Of a stretch of DNA of 64,000 nt, positions 1-8,152 are shown in pieces; positions within the stretch are counted from its first letter, which is position 1; every line of letters starts with the position of its first letter. The notes beneath the pieces were generated by a model. The model did no database searches and was not told the origin of the DNA. It was given only the letters and a program-made list of their open reading frames with translations. Source of the stretch: Actinophytocola sp050699935 (GTDB lineage: Bacteria > Actinomycetota > Actinomycetes > Mycobacteriales > Pseudonocardiaceae); the NCBI RefSeq assembly GCF_050699935.1, contig NZ_JBOHGB010000003.1, forward strand, positions 84,578-148,577, in the 5' to 3' direction. Position numbers and translations under genes: made by a program.

Positions 1-789
1 GTGATCATGACCACCCGTGACCAGGACAAGGGCCAGCAGGCGATGGACGCGCTACTGGCCGAGCTACCGGACGCCAAGATCGAGCTGCGCTCGCTCGACC
101 TCGCGGACCTGGACTCCGTGCGCGAGTTCGCCACCACTGTCGGCGCACTCGACGTGCTGATCAACAACGCCGGCGTGATGATGCCGCCGCACGGCCGCAC
201 CCGGCAGGGCTACGAGCTGCAGCTCGGTGTCAACCACCTCGGCCATTTCGCGCTCACCGGCCTGCTGCTGGAGCGAATCGCGAACAGCGAGGACGGCCGG
301 GTGGTGACGGTGACCTCCGGCCTGCACAAGCGTGGCCGCATCCACTTCGACGACCTGCACGGTGAGCAGGACTACGGGCGCACCAAGTACTACGCGCAGT
401 CCAAGCTGGCGAACGTCGTGTTCGCCATCGAGCTCAACAGACGGTTGCGCACCAACAACATCCCGGTCCGCAGCGTGCTCGCGCACCCCGGCTACTCGGC
501 GACGAACCTGCAGTCGTCCGGTCCAACCGGCGTCGGCAAGCTGCTGATGAAGGCCGGCAACCGGTTGTTCGCGCAGGACGCGGAGATGGGGGCGCTGCCG
601 CAGCTGTACGCGGCGACCGGCACGGACGTGGAGGGCGGCCAGTTCTACGGCCCGGACGGGCGCGGCGAGTCGAAGGGCTTCCCGACCCTGGTCGAGCCGC
701 TCGACGACGCGCGCGACCGCGAGCTCGGCAAGCGGCTGTGGGACATCTCCGAGGAGCTGACGGGCGTGCGGATCCCGCTGGATCCGTGA
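1..789 (+). CDS. Short-chain dehydrogenase/reductase (5' truncated by window edge)
   Basis: An NAD(P)-dependent oxidoreductase of the classical SDR fold; the substrate cannot be told. The visible 262 residues contain the structural NNAG motif (about residues 55-58), the catalytic Ser in VTSG (about 106) and the catalytic YxxxK pair (Tyr131, Lys135). The N-terminal TGxxxGIG cofactor motif is absent and the reading frame is open at base 1, so the true start lies before the window; the GTG at base 1 is an internal codon. The overall pattern (NNAGVM, GVNHLGHFALT, HPGYSATNLQ) resembles the retinol-dehydrogenase/WW-domain-oxidoreductase-like SDRs that are common and poorly characterised in actinobacteria. 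Confidence 0.9.
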   Translation: MIMTTRDQDKGQQAMDALLAELPDAKIELRSLDLADLDSVREFATTVGALDVLINNAGVMMPPHGRTRQGYELQLGVNHLGHFALTGLLLERIANSEDGRVVTVTSGLHKRGRIHFDDLHGEQDYGRTKYYAQSKLANVVFAIELNRRLRTNNIPVRSVLAHPGYSATNLQSSGPTGVGKLLMKAGNRLFAQDAEMGALPQLYAATGTDVEGGQFYGPDGRGESKGFPTLVEPLDDARDRELGKRLWDISEELTGVRIPLDP

Positions 790-834
790 ACCTCCGCCCC
801 GCGGGCGGCGCCGGTGCTCGCGGAGCGGTCGGGT

Positions 835-933
835 TCAGTTGCGTGACTTCGACGGCTGGTCGTAGAGCGCGGCCACGAGGCGGACGAGGAACACGACTGC
901 CACGAGCGCCACGACCACGATCTGAATCCACAT
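835..933 (-). CDS. Small single-pass membrane protein, 32 aa
   Basis: A 32-residue ORF starting MWIQIVVVALVAVVFLVRLV and ending with a short polar tail. Nearly the whole N-terminal two thirds is hydrophobic, so it should be a single membrane helix. The start is supported by a strong GGAGG Shine-Dalgarno sequence six bases upstream of the ATG. It lies between the SDR gene and the divergent AlgX-like gene. Function is unknown; the ribosome site is the main reason to believe it is translated. Confidence 0.55.
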   Translation of the reverse strand: MWIQIVVVALVAVVFLVRLVAALYDQPSKSRN

Positions 934-1106
934 GCTCGCCTCCGGAGATTCGGTCGGTGCATGCGACGTCCTCTAGTACGTAGGAGATAATGGGACCGTT
1001 CACGCGGACCGGCCGGGAACCCGTCCGGGACACGCCGGGTGGGTTCGTCCTTTTGGGCTAACGAGAGGTGTTTCGCGATCCGTCCGTGGCACGTCGGGGC
1101 CCTGGC

Positions 1107-1112
1107 TATGCT
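1107..1112 (+). promoter_or_regulatory. -10 element TATGCT for a probable leaderless mRNA
   Basis: TATGCT ends six bases before the GTG at 1119 and no Shine-Dalgarno sequence precedes that GTG. Actinobacterial leaderless transcripts typically start at the first base of the start codon, 6-8 bases after a TANNNT box, so this spacing fits. Inference from spacing only. Confidence 0.45.
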
Positions 1113-1118
1113 GGCCGG

Positions 1119-2474
1119 GTGAGCGCCTCGACCGACGACCTGCGGCGTGCCGAGCCATCGGAACCGTCGTCGGAACCGTCGGAACCGTCGTCGGAACTGC
1201 TGCCTCCCGTGCACGAGTCGGAGCTGCCCACCGAGCACGCGATGTACCGCCCGCGGCACGGCCCGAGGCAGCGCACGGCGCTCGCCTCGGCGGCCGTCTT
1301 CTTCTGCACCCCGCTGCTTCTGCTGGTGCTCGGCGTGCGCCCGCCGGCGATCGAGAACCGCGAGGTGGCCGCGTTCCCGACACCGGCCGACGGCTGGGGC
1401 ATGTTCACCGGGCTGAACCCGTGGGCCGCCGACCACCTGCCGCTGCGTCCGCAGGCGCTCGGCCTCGCGGACGCCGTCAGCCGCGGGCTGTTCGGCGAGC
1501 CGCCCCCGCTCGGCCAGACACCGCAGCAGGGGCCGCCGGCGCAGGGCCCGGTCGCGCCGCCGGACCCGACCGAGGAGGACCGCAAGCGGATGCGCGAGGC
1601 GGGCTTCCCGCGGGTGATCGAGGGCAGCGAGGGCTGGCTGTACCTCGGCTACGACATGCTCGGCGCATGCCTGCCGGAGAAGCCGTTGGACGACGTGATC
1701 GACTCGCTGGACCGGCTGCGGGACGCGGTCGAGTCGTCGGGCCGGCGGTTCGTCCTGGTCGTCGCGCCGGACAAGTCGACGATGGTGCCGGAGTACCTGC
1801 CGACTGGCTACGTCGGCTCGAAGTGCGCGAGCGCGGCCCGTACGGAGTTCTGGCGCCGGGTGATCGACGACGCGGGAGCGACGGACATCCGCCCGGCCAT
1901 CGAGGAGGTGGCGCGGAGCCGCGGCGAACCCATCTACTCCAAAGTGGACACGCACTGGACCTACGACGGCGGCCTCGTGATGACCCGGCTGCTCGCCGAG
2001 GAGATCGAGCCCGGCGTGTCCACGCCGTGGAAGGCGACACCCGCCGACGTCGTGCGGCGCGAGGGCGACCTGCCGCCGCTGATCGGCAAGCAGGTCGAGT
2101 TCCCGATGCGGTTCTACGACCTCGCGCCGGACGGCAAGACGGTCCGCAGCCGCTCGGTCGACACGGGTTTCCGGGAGCCGCTGAACATGACCCAGGCGCC
2201 GGGCCCGGGCGTGGTGGATCCGTCGGTCGGCGTGATCGCGGACTCGTTCACGCTGCTGGCGACGCCGTTCCTGGCGGGCACGTTCACGAACCTGACGGCC
2301 ATCCACAGCGACACCATCGGCGTGGAACCGCGGTCGATCGGGCCGATGTTCGAGGACAAGGACGTCGTCGTGTTCCAGGCGGCCGAGCGGAGCCTGATCG
2401 GTGGCATCAACCCGTTGCTGGACAGGCAGACCATCGACGAGATCGGCGACCAGCTCGCCCAGCATCCCCGCTGA
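1119..2474 (+). CDS. AlgX/AlgJ-like SGNH-hydrolase-fold membrane protein
   Basis: A 451-residue protein related to the acetyltransferase-like SGNH domain of alginate AlgX/AlgJ; the likely role is O-acetylation of an extracellular glycan, but the substrate is unknown. A Ser/Glu/Pro-rich cytoplasmic N-terminus is followed by one membrane helix (about 53-73, ALASAAVFFCTPLLLLVLGV) and an extracytoplasmic domain. SGNH/AlgX-type features are GSEGWLYLGYD, APDKSTMVPEYLP, the Asp-x-His pair in VDTHWTYDGG (about 276-280), and the candidate nucleophile Ser in IADSF (about 375). I chose GTG 1119, preceded by a TATGCT box at leaderless spacing, over upstream in-frame codons without a ribosome site. The gene is monocistronic and convergent with the betaine transporter operon. 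Confidence 0.75.
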   Translation: MSASTDDLRRAEPSEPSSEPSEPSSELLPPVHESELPTEHAMYRPRHGPRQRTALASAAVFFCTPLLLLVLGVRPPAIENREVAAFPTPADGWGMFTGLNPWAADHLPLRPQALGLADAVSRGLFGEPPPLGQTPQQGPPAQGPVAPPDPTEEDRKRMREAGFPRVIEGSEGWLYLGYDMLGACLPEKPLDDVIDSLDRLRDAVESSGRRFVLVVAPDKSTMVPEYLPTGYVGSKCASAARTEFWRRVIDDAGATDIRPAIEEVARSRGEPIYSKVDTHWTYDGGLVMTRLLAEEIEPGVSTPWKATPADVVRREGDLPPLIGKQVEFPMRFYDLAPDGKTVRSRSVDTGFREPLNMTQAPGPGVVDPSVGVIADSFTLLATPFLAGTFTNLTAIHSDTIGVEPRSIGPMFEDKDVVVFQAAERSLIGGINPLLDRQTIDEIGDQLAQHPR

Positions 2475-2493
2475 GCCCGGGTCAGCCGGGTCC

Positions 2494-3465
2494 TCAGTCC
2501 CCGGGGTTCGTGACGAAGCCTTCCTCGACCAGCCAGTCGCGCGCGACCACGGCCGGGTCCGTGCCGTCGCCGTCGATCTTGACGGATAGCTCCAGGATCG
2601 TCTCGTTGTCCAGCTTCGCCGAGATCGGTTCGAGGACGTCGGCCACCTGCGGGTAGGTGTCCAGGAACTCATTGCGGACCGTCACCGCGGCGTTGTACTG
2701 GGGGAAGGTCTTCTGGTCGTCCTCCAGGACGGCCAGGTCCAGGGTCAGGACGCGGCCGTCGGTCGTGAAGACCTCGCCGACGTTGCACGTGTTCCCGGCC
2801 GCCAGGGTCGAGTAGATCGTGCCGAGGCCGAACGTCTTGATGTTGGCGTCGGGCACGTCGAAGCCATAGGTCTTCTCCGCGCCGGCCAGGCCGTCCTGCC
2901 GCGCGATGAACTCCGACTCCAGGCAGAACGTGCCCAGCGACGGGTCCTCCTTCAGCAACGCGACCAGGTCGCTCAACGTCTTCAGGCCGTGCTCGTCGGC
3001 GAACTCCCGGGTGGTGGCGAACGCGTACTGGTCGTTGACCGGTGAGTATTCCAGCCAGGAGATGCCGTACTGCTCTTCGTCGGCCTTCTTCACCGCGTCG
3101 TACTGGGCCTGCTCCTCCGGGATCGGGTCGGTCTGGCCCTGGTAGTTGATCCAGCTCGTGCCGGTGTACTCCCAGTACAGGTCGATCTCGCCGTTCTCCA
3201 GGGCCTGCCGGTTGCTCGGCGAACCCTGGATGTTCGTCAGGTCCTCGACGTCCGCACCGGCCGCGGTCAGGGCCACCTCGGCCATGTAGCCCAGCAGGAT
3301 GTTCTCCGTGAAGTTCTTCGAGCCCACGGTGATCTTCACACCCTCGAGCTCCGGCACGGGCTGGATCGAACCCGGCCCCACGTCGAACGGAAGCTTGTAG
3401 CCGGCGTCCAGGCCGCAGCCGGCCAGCAGGGCGCATCCGGCGAGCAGTGCGGTGAGGCGCCTCAT
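2494..3465 (-). CDS. Glycine betaine/choline ABC transporter substrate-binding lipoprotein
   Basis: A 323-residue OpuCC/OsmF-type binding protein that captures a quaternary-amine osmolyte outside the cell. The N-terminus has a lipoprotein signal with two adjacent LLAGC boxes (Cys11 or Cys17; Cys17 is the more usual distance). The mature part shows the family landmarks VGSKNFTENILLGYM, a DLYWEYTGTSW segment that contributes aromatic ligands in the family, and GEVFTTDGRV. It is the last gene of a four-gene operon; its ATG overlaps the stop of the upstream permease by four bases, which implies coupled translation. Substrate class is assigned from family resemblance; exact specificity is not determinable here. 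Confidence 0.9.
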   Translation of the reverse strand: MRRLTALLAGCALLAGCGLDAGYKLPFDVGPGSIQPVPELEGVKITVGSKNFTENILLGYMAEVALTAAGADVEDLTNIQGSPSNRQALENGEIDLYWEYTGTSWINYQGQTDPIPEEQAQYDAVKKADEEQYGISWLEYSPVNDQYAFATTREFADEHGLKTLSDLVALLKEDPSLGTFCLESEFIARQDGLAGAEKTYGFDVPDANIKTFGLGTIYSTLAAGNTCNVGEVFTTDGRVLTLDLAVLEDDQKTFPQYNAAVTVRNEFLDTYPQVADVLEPISAKLDNETILELSVKIDGDGTDPAVVARDWLVEEGFVTNPGD

Positions 3466-4283
3466 CGCAACCCCCTAGGTCCCAGGTACCGCTCGGCCAG
3501 CGCACCGAGCCAGTCGACCAGCAGCGCCAGCCCGACCGCCAGCACGCCGCCGACCAGCAGCACGCTCGTCCGGGCCGTCTTGTAGCCCGAGTCGATCACG
3601 AAGCCCAGGCCGCCGCCGTTGACGAACAGCGCCAGGGTCGCCGTGCCCACCGCGAGCACCAGCGAGGTCCGCAGCCCGGCCAGCATGAGCGGCACCGCGA
3701 GCGGCAGCTCCACCCGGCGCAGCACGGTGAACGACGACATGCCGATCCCGCGCCCTGCGTCCACAAGGGACGGATCCACCTGCTGGATGCCCACCATCGT
3801 GTTGCGCAGCACCGGAAGCAGTGACACGAACGTCAGCGGGATCGCCGCCGCCCACAGTCCTTCCTGCTCGGTCCACAGGAAGTACAGCACCACCACGCCG
3901 ATCGCCGGCGCCGCCTGGCCGATCGTCGCGACACCCACGAACAGCGGGGCGACAGGCCGCGCCCACTGTCTCGTGAGGACGATGCCTAGCGGGATCGCCA
4001 CCGCGACCACGAGCACTGTCACCCAGAACGTGATCTCCAGGTGCTGCAGGGTCGAGGTCAGCAGCGTGCTGGCGTTGAGCGTCGTCTGCTCGATCGCGTC
4101 CAGCTCCGAGCTGAACACCCAGATCAGCGCGGCACCGACGAGCACGACCGTCGCGATCGGCTGCATGAACAGCCGCAGCAGCTCCGCGCGCCGGGAACCC
4201 GACTCGACCGAGAGCACGGCCCCCGTGTCGGCCGTCTTCTCGGCCGCCGTATCGGTCGCCCGGTCGGCCACCGTGTCGGTCAT
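3462..4283 (-). CDS. Betaine/choline ABC transporter permease (second)
   Basis: A 273-residue inner-membrane permease of the ProW/OpuCB family. It has a hydrophilic N-terminal stretch of about 40 residues, then six or so membrane helices. The central stretch around NTMVGIQQVDPSLVDAGRGI corresponds to the EAA loop that contacts the ATPase. Start and stop overlap the neighbouring genes by four bases each. It would pair with the other permease gene of the operon to form a heterodimeric channel. Confidence 0.9.
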   Translation of the reverse strand: MTDTVADRATDTAAEKTADTGAVLSVESGSRRAELLRLFMQPIATVVLVGAALIWVFSSELDAIEQTTLNASTLLTSTLQHLEITFWVTVLVVAVAIPLGIVLTRQWARPVAPLFVGVATIGQAAPAIGVVVLYFLWTEQEGLWAAAIPLTFVSLLPVLRNTMVGIQQVDPSLVDAGRGIGMSSFTVLRRVELPLAVPLMLAGLRTSLVLAVGTATLALFVNGGGLGFVIDSGYKTARTSVLLVGGVLAVGLALLVDWLGALAERYLGPRGLR

Positions 4284-5464
4284 GAGGGGCTCTCCTCGCG
4301 GTGCTCGTCACGCAGCTCGCGGATCTTGGTGACCACCGTTTCCAGCTGGACCGTGCCCAGAACCTCCCCGCGGCCGCCGGTCACCACCGCGTTGCCGCCC
4401 TCGGTGAGGATCGCCTCGAGCGCATCTCGCAGCGTGGACTGCCGGGTCACCTTGTCGCCGACCGGTGTGCCGACGGCGGCGAGCGAGTCGCCCGCGACCT
4501 GCCTCGAGTGCGCCCAGCGCAACGGCCGGCGTTGGTCGTCGACGATCAGCACGTACTTCCGGCCGGCGTCCTCGAGCCGCTTGCGCACGTCGGCCGGCGA
4601 CTCGTCCTCGGTCGCGGTGGCCGTGTCGGTGTTCAGCTCGATGTCCCGCACCCGCAGCAAACTGAGCTGCTTGAGTGAGGCGCCCGCGCCCACGAAGCCG
4701 GCGACCGTGTCGTCGGCCGGGTTCGCGAGGATCGCCTCCGGGGTGTCGTACTGCAGGATCGTGGACCGGTCGCCCAGCACCGCGATGCGGTCGCCGAGCT
4801 TCACCGCCTCGTCGAAGTCGTGGGTGACGAACACGATCGTCTTGCGCAGCTCGGCCTGCAGCCGCATCAACTCGTCCTGTAGGTTGCCCCGGGTGATCGG
4901 GTCGACCGCGCCGAAGGGCTCGTCCATCAGCAGCACCGGCGGGTCCGCGGCGAGCGCCCGGGCCACGCCGACGCGCTGCTGCTGACCGCCGGAGAGCTGG
5001 CGCGGGAAGCGGTGGAGGAACTCCCCGGGAGCCAGGCCGACGAGCCCGAGCATCTCCTCGACCCGCGCCCGCGCCCGCGCCTTGTCCCAGCCCAGCAGGC
5101 CCGGCACGACGCCGACGTTCTGCGCGACGGTCAGGTGCGGGAACAGGCCCGCCTGCTGGATCGCGTAGCCGATCCGGCGGCGCAAATCGTCCGGGTCGAG
5201 CGACAGCGCGTCCTCACCGCCGATCGTGATCCGGCCGGAGGTCGGCTCGATCAGCCGGTTGATCATGCGCATCGTGGTCGTCTTGCCGCAGCCGGACGGC
5301 CCCACGAAGATCGTGATCTTCCCGGGGTTGATCGTCATCGTGAAAGCGTCTACGGCAGCTCCGCGCTGCCCCGGGAAGCGCTTGGTGACGTCCTCCAGCT
5401 GGATCTCGACACCGGTGGTTTCTGCGGTGGTTTCGGCGGTGGTGCCCGCCACGACTTCAGCCAC
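4280..5464 (-). CDS. Betaine/choline ABC transporter ATP-binding protein with CBS domains
   Basis: The 394-residue ATPase of the operon (OpuCA/ProV type). It has Walker A GPSGCGKTT (about 55-63), a QQAGLFPHLTV Q-loop, the LSGGQQQR signature, Walker B LLMDEP, and the switch His in FVTHDFDEA. The C-terminal third is a tandem CBS region, which in OpuA-type systems senses ionic strength; this suggests osmotic gating. The start is set at GTG 5464, with GAGGGG five bases upstream; an earlier in-frame ATG at 5512 would overlap the upstream permease by 56 bases and has no better ribosome site. The gene overlaps the permease upstream by 8 bases and the one downstream by 4. Confidence 0.88.
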   Translation of the reverse strand: MAEVVAGTTAETTAETTGVEIQLEDVTKRFPGQRGAAVDAFTMTINPGKITIFVGPSGCGKTTTMRMINRLIEPTSGRITIGGEDALSLDPDDLRRRIGYAIQQAGLFPHLTVAQNVGVVPGLLGWDKARARARVEEMLGLVGLAPGEFLHRFPRQLSGGQQQRVGVARALAADPPVLLMDEPFGAVDPITRGNLQDELMRLQAELRKTIVFVTHDFDEAVKLGDRIAVLGDRSTILQYDTPEAILANPADDTVAGFVGAGASLKQLSLLRVRDIELNTDTATATEDESPADVRKRLEDAGRKYVLIVDDQRRPLRWAHSRQVAGDSLAAVGTPVGDKVTRQSTLRDALEAILTEGGNAVVTGGRGEVLGTVQLETVVTKIRELRDEHREESPS

Positions 5465-6104
5465 GGATACCCCTCGAGGTGGTGAGACGAGCGATGACGA
5501 GATAGAGACCATCGATGATCAACGCCATGAGCACGATGCCGATCGTGCCGGCGAGCGCCTGGTTGACCGAGTTCGCGCTGCCGGCCCGGTTCAGCCCGGA
5601 GAAGATCTCGGTGCCCAGGCCCGGCCCCTTCGCGTACGCGGCGATCGCCGCGATGCCCATCAGCATCTGCGTGCTGACCCGCATGCCGGCGAGGATCGCG
5701 GGCCAGGCCAGCCGTAGCTCGACCCGGGTCAGCACGGCGACCCGGTTCATGCCGATGCCGCGGGCGGCGTCGGTGACCGCCGCGTCCACGCCGCCGAGGC
5801 CGACGATCGTGTTGCGAACGATCGGCAGCAGCGCGTAGAGCACGAGCGCGGTGACCGTCGGCGCGACACCCAAGCCGAGGAGTGGGATCAGCAGGCCGAG
5901 CAACGCGAAGGACGGGATCGTCAGGATCGTGCTGGCGAGCGCCGTCGCGACGGTCGAGCCGACCGGGCTGCGGTACACGGCGATCCCGACGAGCACACCG
6001 ATGACCGCGGCGATGATCGTGCACTGGATGACGACACTGGCGTGCTGGTACGCCTCGACGGCGAGCCGAGACCAGCGATCGCCGATGAACTCCCAGAGGT
6101 TCAC
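5457..6104 (-). CDS. Betaine/choline ABC transporter permease (first)
   Basis: A roughly 215-residue permease of the ProW/OpuCB family and the first gene of the operon. The EAA-loop equivalent is NTIVGLGGVDAAVTDAARGI. Two in-frame GTG codons are possible: 6113 and 6104. GGAGG lies eight bases before the GTG at 6104 but directly abuts the one at 6113, so 6104 is preferred. The downstream ATPase, second permease and binding protein all overlap, so the four are expected to be one transcript. Confidence 0.85.
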   Translation of the reverse strand: MNLWEFIGDRWSRLAVEAYQHASVVIQCTIIAAVIGVLVGIAVYRSPVGSTVATALASTILTIPSFALLGLLIPLLGLGVAPTVTALVLYALLPIVRNTIVGLGGVDAAVTDAARGIGMNRVAVLTRVELRLAWPAILAGMRVSTQMLMGIAAIAAYAKGPGLGTEIFSGLNRAGSANSVNQALAGTIGIVLMALIIDGLYLVIARLTTSRGIRG

Positions 6105-6205
6105 TCTGGTCACCTCCGCCCGCCGCCCGGTGTGTGAAGGCCACCACCGTGGCGCATGTTGACCATCAAAGCAAGCATCGAGTCACTGATCTTTCGCGAA
6201 GCGCA

Positions 6206-6211
6206 TATGCT
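6206..6211 (+). promoter_or_regulatory. -10 element TATGCT upstream of the copper-associated gene set
   Basis: TATGCT ends eight bases before ATG 6220, with no Shine-Dalgarno sequence in between. This is the same hexamer and nearly the same following bases (GGCCG) as at 1107. It suggests a leaderless transcript starting at or beside the ATG. A TTG at 6211 would overlap the box and is unlikely to be the start. Confidence 0.45.
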
Positions 6212-6219
6212 TGGCCGAC

Positions 6220-6771
6220 ATGGGCCGACGGACGACCGGCGAAGCGCCTGCCACGCGGAGCTGGTTGCTGGCCTCCTGCGCGGCCGCGCTCGCCATCGCC
6301 GCACACGGCACCGGTGGTGGTGAGGTGTCCGACTGGGCACTCACCGCCCTGTTCACCGCCGTCCTCGCGTGGGGTGGCACATCGCTCGCCCGACGGGGCG
6401 GACTGCCGACCGTCGTCGTCGTGCTCGGCACGACGCAAATCGCGCAACACCTGTTGCTCACCGAGATCGCGGGCGGCGTGCACGCGCACGAACTCACCCC
6501 GCCGCCGGTCGACGGCCGGCTCATGCTCGCCACGCACGCGGTGGCCACGCTGATCACCGCCGTGCTGCTGCTGCGCGCCGACGCCGCGCTCGCCGCCACC
6601 CGCGCGGCCGTGGCGTGGTTGGTCGGCCGGCTGCGCGCGCTGTGCCCGCCGCCGCCGGAGGACACCGGCACCGAGACCGTCGCCACCGGCCTCCCGGCCC
6701 GACCGGGAGAGCTGCTGGAGGTGCTGTTACGCCAGGTCAGCCCGCGCCGCGGACCGCCCGTTCGCTCCTGA
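6220..6771 (+). CDS. Integral membrane protein of unknown function, copper-gene neighbour
   Basis: A 183-residue protein with about three or four hydrophobic helices (around residues 13-28, 35-52, 60-75 and 105-122) and a Pro-rich cytoplasmic-looking C-terminus. Two His residues near HVHAHEL-like sequence (GGVHAHELTP) could bind metal. It is the first gene before YcnI, CopC and CopD on the same strand, so a role in copper handling at the membrane is plausible from context only. Start chosen at ATG 6220 because of the leaderless-type -10 box. I do not recognise a characterised family. Confidence 0.7.
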   Translation: MGRRTTGEAPATRSWLLASCAAALAIAAHGTGGGEVSDWALTALFTAVLAWGGTSLARRGGLPTVVVVLGTTQIAQHLLLTEIAGGVHAHELTPPPVDGRLMLATHAVATLITAVLLLRADAALAATRAAVAWLVGRLRALCPPPPEDTGTETVATGLPARPGELLEVLLRQVSPRRGPPVRS

Positions 6772-6787
6772 ACCGAGCTCTTCCCAT

Positions 6788-6812
6788 CGACGCGCCCGCG
6801 GCGGGTGCGTCG
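6788..6812 (+). other. GC-rich stem-loop between copper-associated genes
   Basis: The arms CGACGCGCCCGC (6788-6799) and GCGGGTGCGTCG (6801-6812) pair over 12 positions with one G-U pair and almost no loop. It sits in the 71-base gap between the membrane protein and YcnI. No U tract follows, so it could be an attenuator, an RNA-processing or stability hairpin, or a weak terminator. Confidence 0.5.
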
Positions 6813-6842
6813 CTCATCCCTTAGCTTCAGGAGCGATTTCTC

Positions 6843-7625
6843 ATGTCCACCAACGGGTTCAAGCGCGCCGGCGCGGTCGTCGGCGTCACCGTCGTCACCA
6901 GCGCGGCACTGCTGCTCGGCAGCGGGGCCGCCTCGGCGCACGTCACCGCCAAGGTCCTCGGCGAGACCGCGGAGCAGGGCGGCTACACCAAGATCACCCT
7001 CCGGGTGCCGAACGAGGAGGACGACGCGGGCACCGTCAAGCTCGAGGTCCAGGTGCCGACCGACACACCGATCTCCTCCATGCGCACCAAGGCCGTGCCG
7101 GGCTGGAAGGCCGTGGTCACCACGACCAAGCTCGACGAGCCGGTCGAGGTGCACGGCGCCGAGGTGGCCGAGGCGGTCAGCAAGATCACCTGGACGGCCG
7201 GCCCCGGCGTGCGGATCAACCCCGGCGAGTTCGCCGAGTTCGAGGTCTCCGGCGGCCCGCTGCCCGAGGCCGAGCAGCTCGTCATGCCGGCCATCCAGAC
7301 CTACGACGACAAGAAGGTCGTGCGGTGGGACGAGCCGCCGACCGAGGACGGCAGCGAGCCGGAGCACCCGGCGCCGGTCGTCGAGCTCACCCCCGCGAGC
7401 GAGGGTTCCGGCCACCACGCGGCCTCGGCCCCGCCCGCGGAGGGCGAGTCCGGCGCGAGCCACGACGTCGAGAACGTGGCGGCGGAGTCGTCCAGTGACG
7501 ACACCGCTCGCTGGCTCGGCGGCGCCGGCCTGCTCGTCGGCGCGCTCGGGCTCGGCGTCGGCGTCGGCGCCACCATGCGGGCGCGCAAGGCGGTGTCCGG
7601 GGCGAAGACGGGCGGCGAGTCATGA
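6843..7625 (+). CDS. ycnI: YcnI-family copper-binding protein (DUF1775)
   Basis: A 260-residue exported protein. A signal peptide ends at about Ala30-Ser-Ala, so the mature N-terminus would begin with His (SAHVTAKV). In characterised YcnI proteins this N-terminal His helps bind Cu(II). A DUF1775 beta domain follows (LRVPNEEDDAGTVKLEVQVP, VPGWKAVV, INPGEFAEFEV). A Pro/Ser/His linker leads to a C-terminal membrane helix (about 222-245) and a basic end. The conserved Trp in GWKA fits the family. AGGAG lies about ten bases upstream of the ATG. The stop overlaps the CopC start by four bases. Confidence 0.9.
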   Translation: MSTNGFKRAGAVVGVTVVTSAALLLGSGAASAHVTAKVLGETAEQGGYTKITLRVPNEEDDAGTVKLEVQVPTDTPISSMRTKAVPGWKAVVTTTKLDEPVEVHGAEVAEAVSKITWTAGPGVRINPGEFAEFEVSGGPLPEAEQLVMPAIQTYDDKKVVRWDEPPTEDGSEPEHPAPVVELTPASEGSGHHAASAPPAEGESGASHDVENVAAESSSDDTARWLGGAGLLVGALGLGVGVGATMRARKAVSGAKTGGES

Positions 7626-8134
7626 GGAGGCTCGCCGCCGTCCTGGTGCTGGTCGGGCTGACGCTGCTGGGCCTCGCCACACCGGCGGTCGCGCACAACT
7701 CGCTGGTCGGCAGCAACCCGGCCGACAAGGCGACCGTGCGGAGCAGCCCGTCGAACATCGAGCTGACCTTCGACCAGCCGGTGCAGAAGGGCGACGGGCT
7801 CAACACCATCTCGGTCGCCGGCCCCTCCAACACCGGCTGGAAGACCGGACCGGTGAACGTCGCCAGCAACGTGGTCAGCGCGTCGCTCGACGAGCTCGGC
7901 CCGGCCGGTGCCTACCGGATCTCGTACCGGATCGTGTCCGCCGACGGGCATCCGGTGTCCGGCGAGCTCGAGTTCACGCTGGCCAACGCCGGGAGCGGGA
8001 CCAGCACGACCACGGCGACGGCCGAGGAGCAGGACGGCGGGCTGCCGATCTGGGTGTGGATCGTCGGCGCGGTCGTGGTGCTCGGCGCGGGGCTCACCGT
8101 GGCCATGCGCATCGGCGGCAAGCAACCGCGATGA
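7622..8134 (+). CDS. copC: CopC-domain copper-binding protein, membrane anchored
   Basis: A 170-residue periplasmic-type CopC. The signal peptide is predicted to end at VAHN, leaving a mature N-terminal His; with the later His in ADGHPVSGELEF this gives the usual Cu(II) ligands. A C-terminal helix (about 139-161) anchors it, as in many Gram-positive CopC proteins. It overlaps ycnI by four bases and is followed 18 bases later by copD, so the three are probably translated together. Role: hand copper to CopD or buffer it outside the membrane. Confidence 0.9.
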   Translation: MRRLAAVLVLVGLTLLGLATPAVAHNSLVGSNPADKATVRSSPSNIELTFDQPVQKGDGLNTISVAGPSNTGWKTGPVNVASNVVSASLDELGPAGAYRISYRIVSADGHPVSGELEFTLANAGSGTSTTTATAEEQDGGLPIWVWIVGAVVVLGAGLTVAMRIGGKQPR

Positions 8135-8152
8135 CCCAGCGATGATCCTGCG

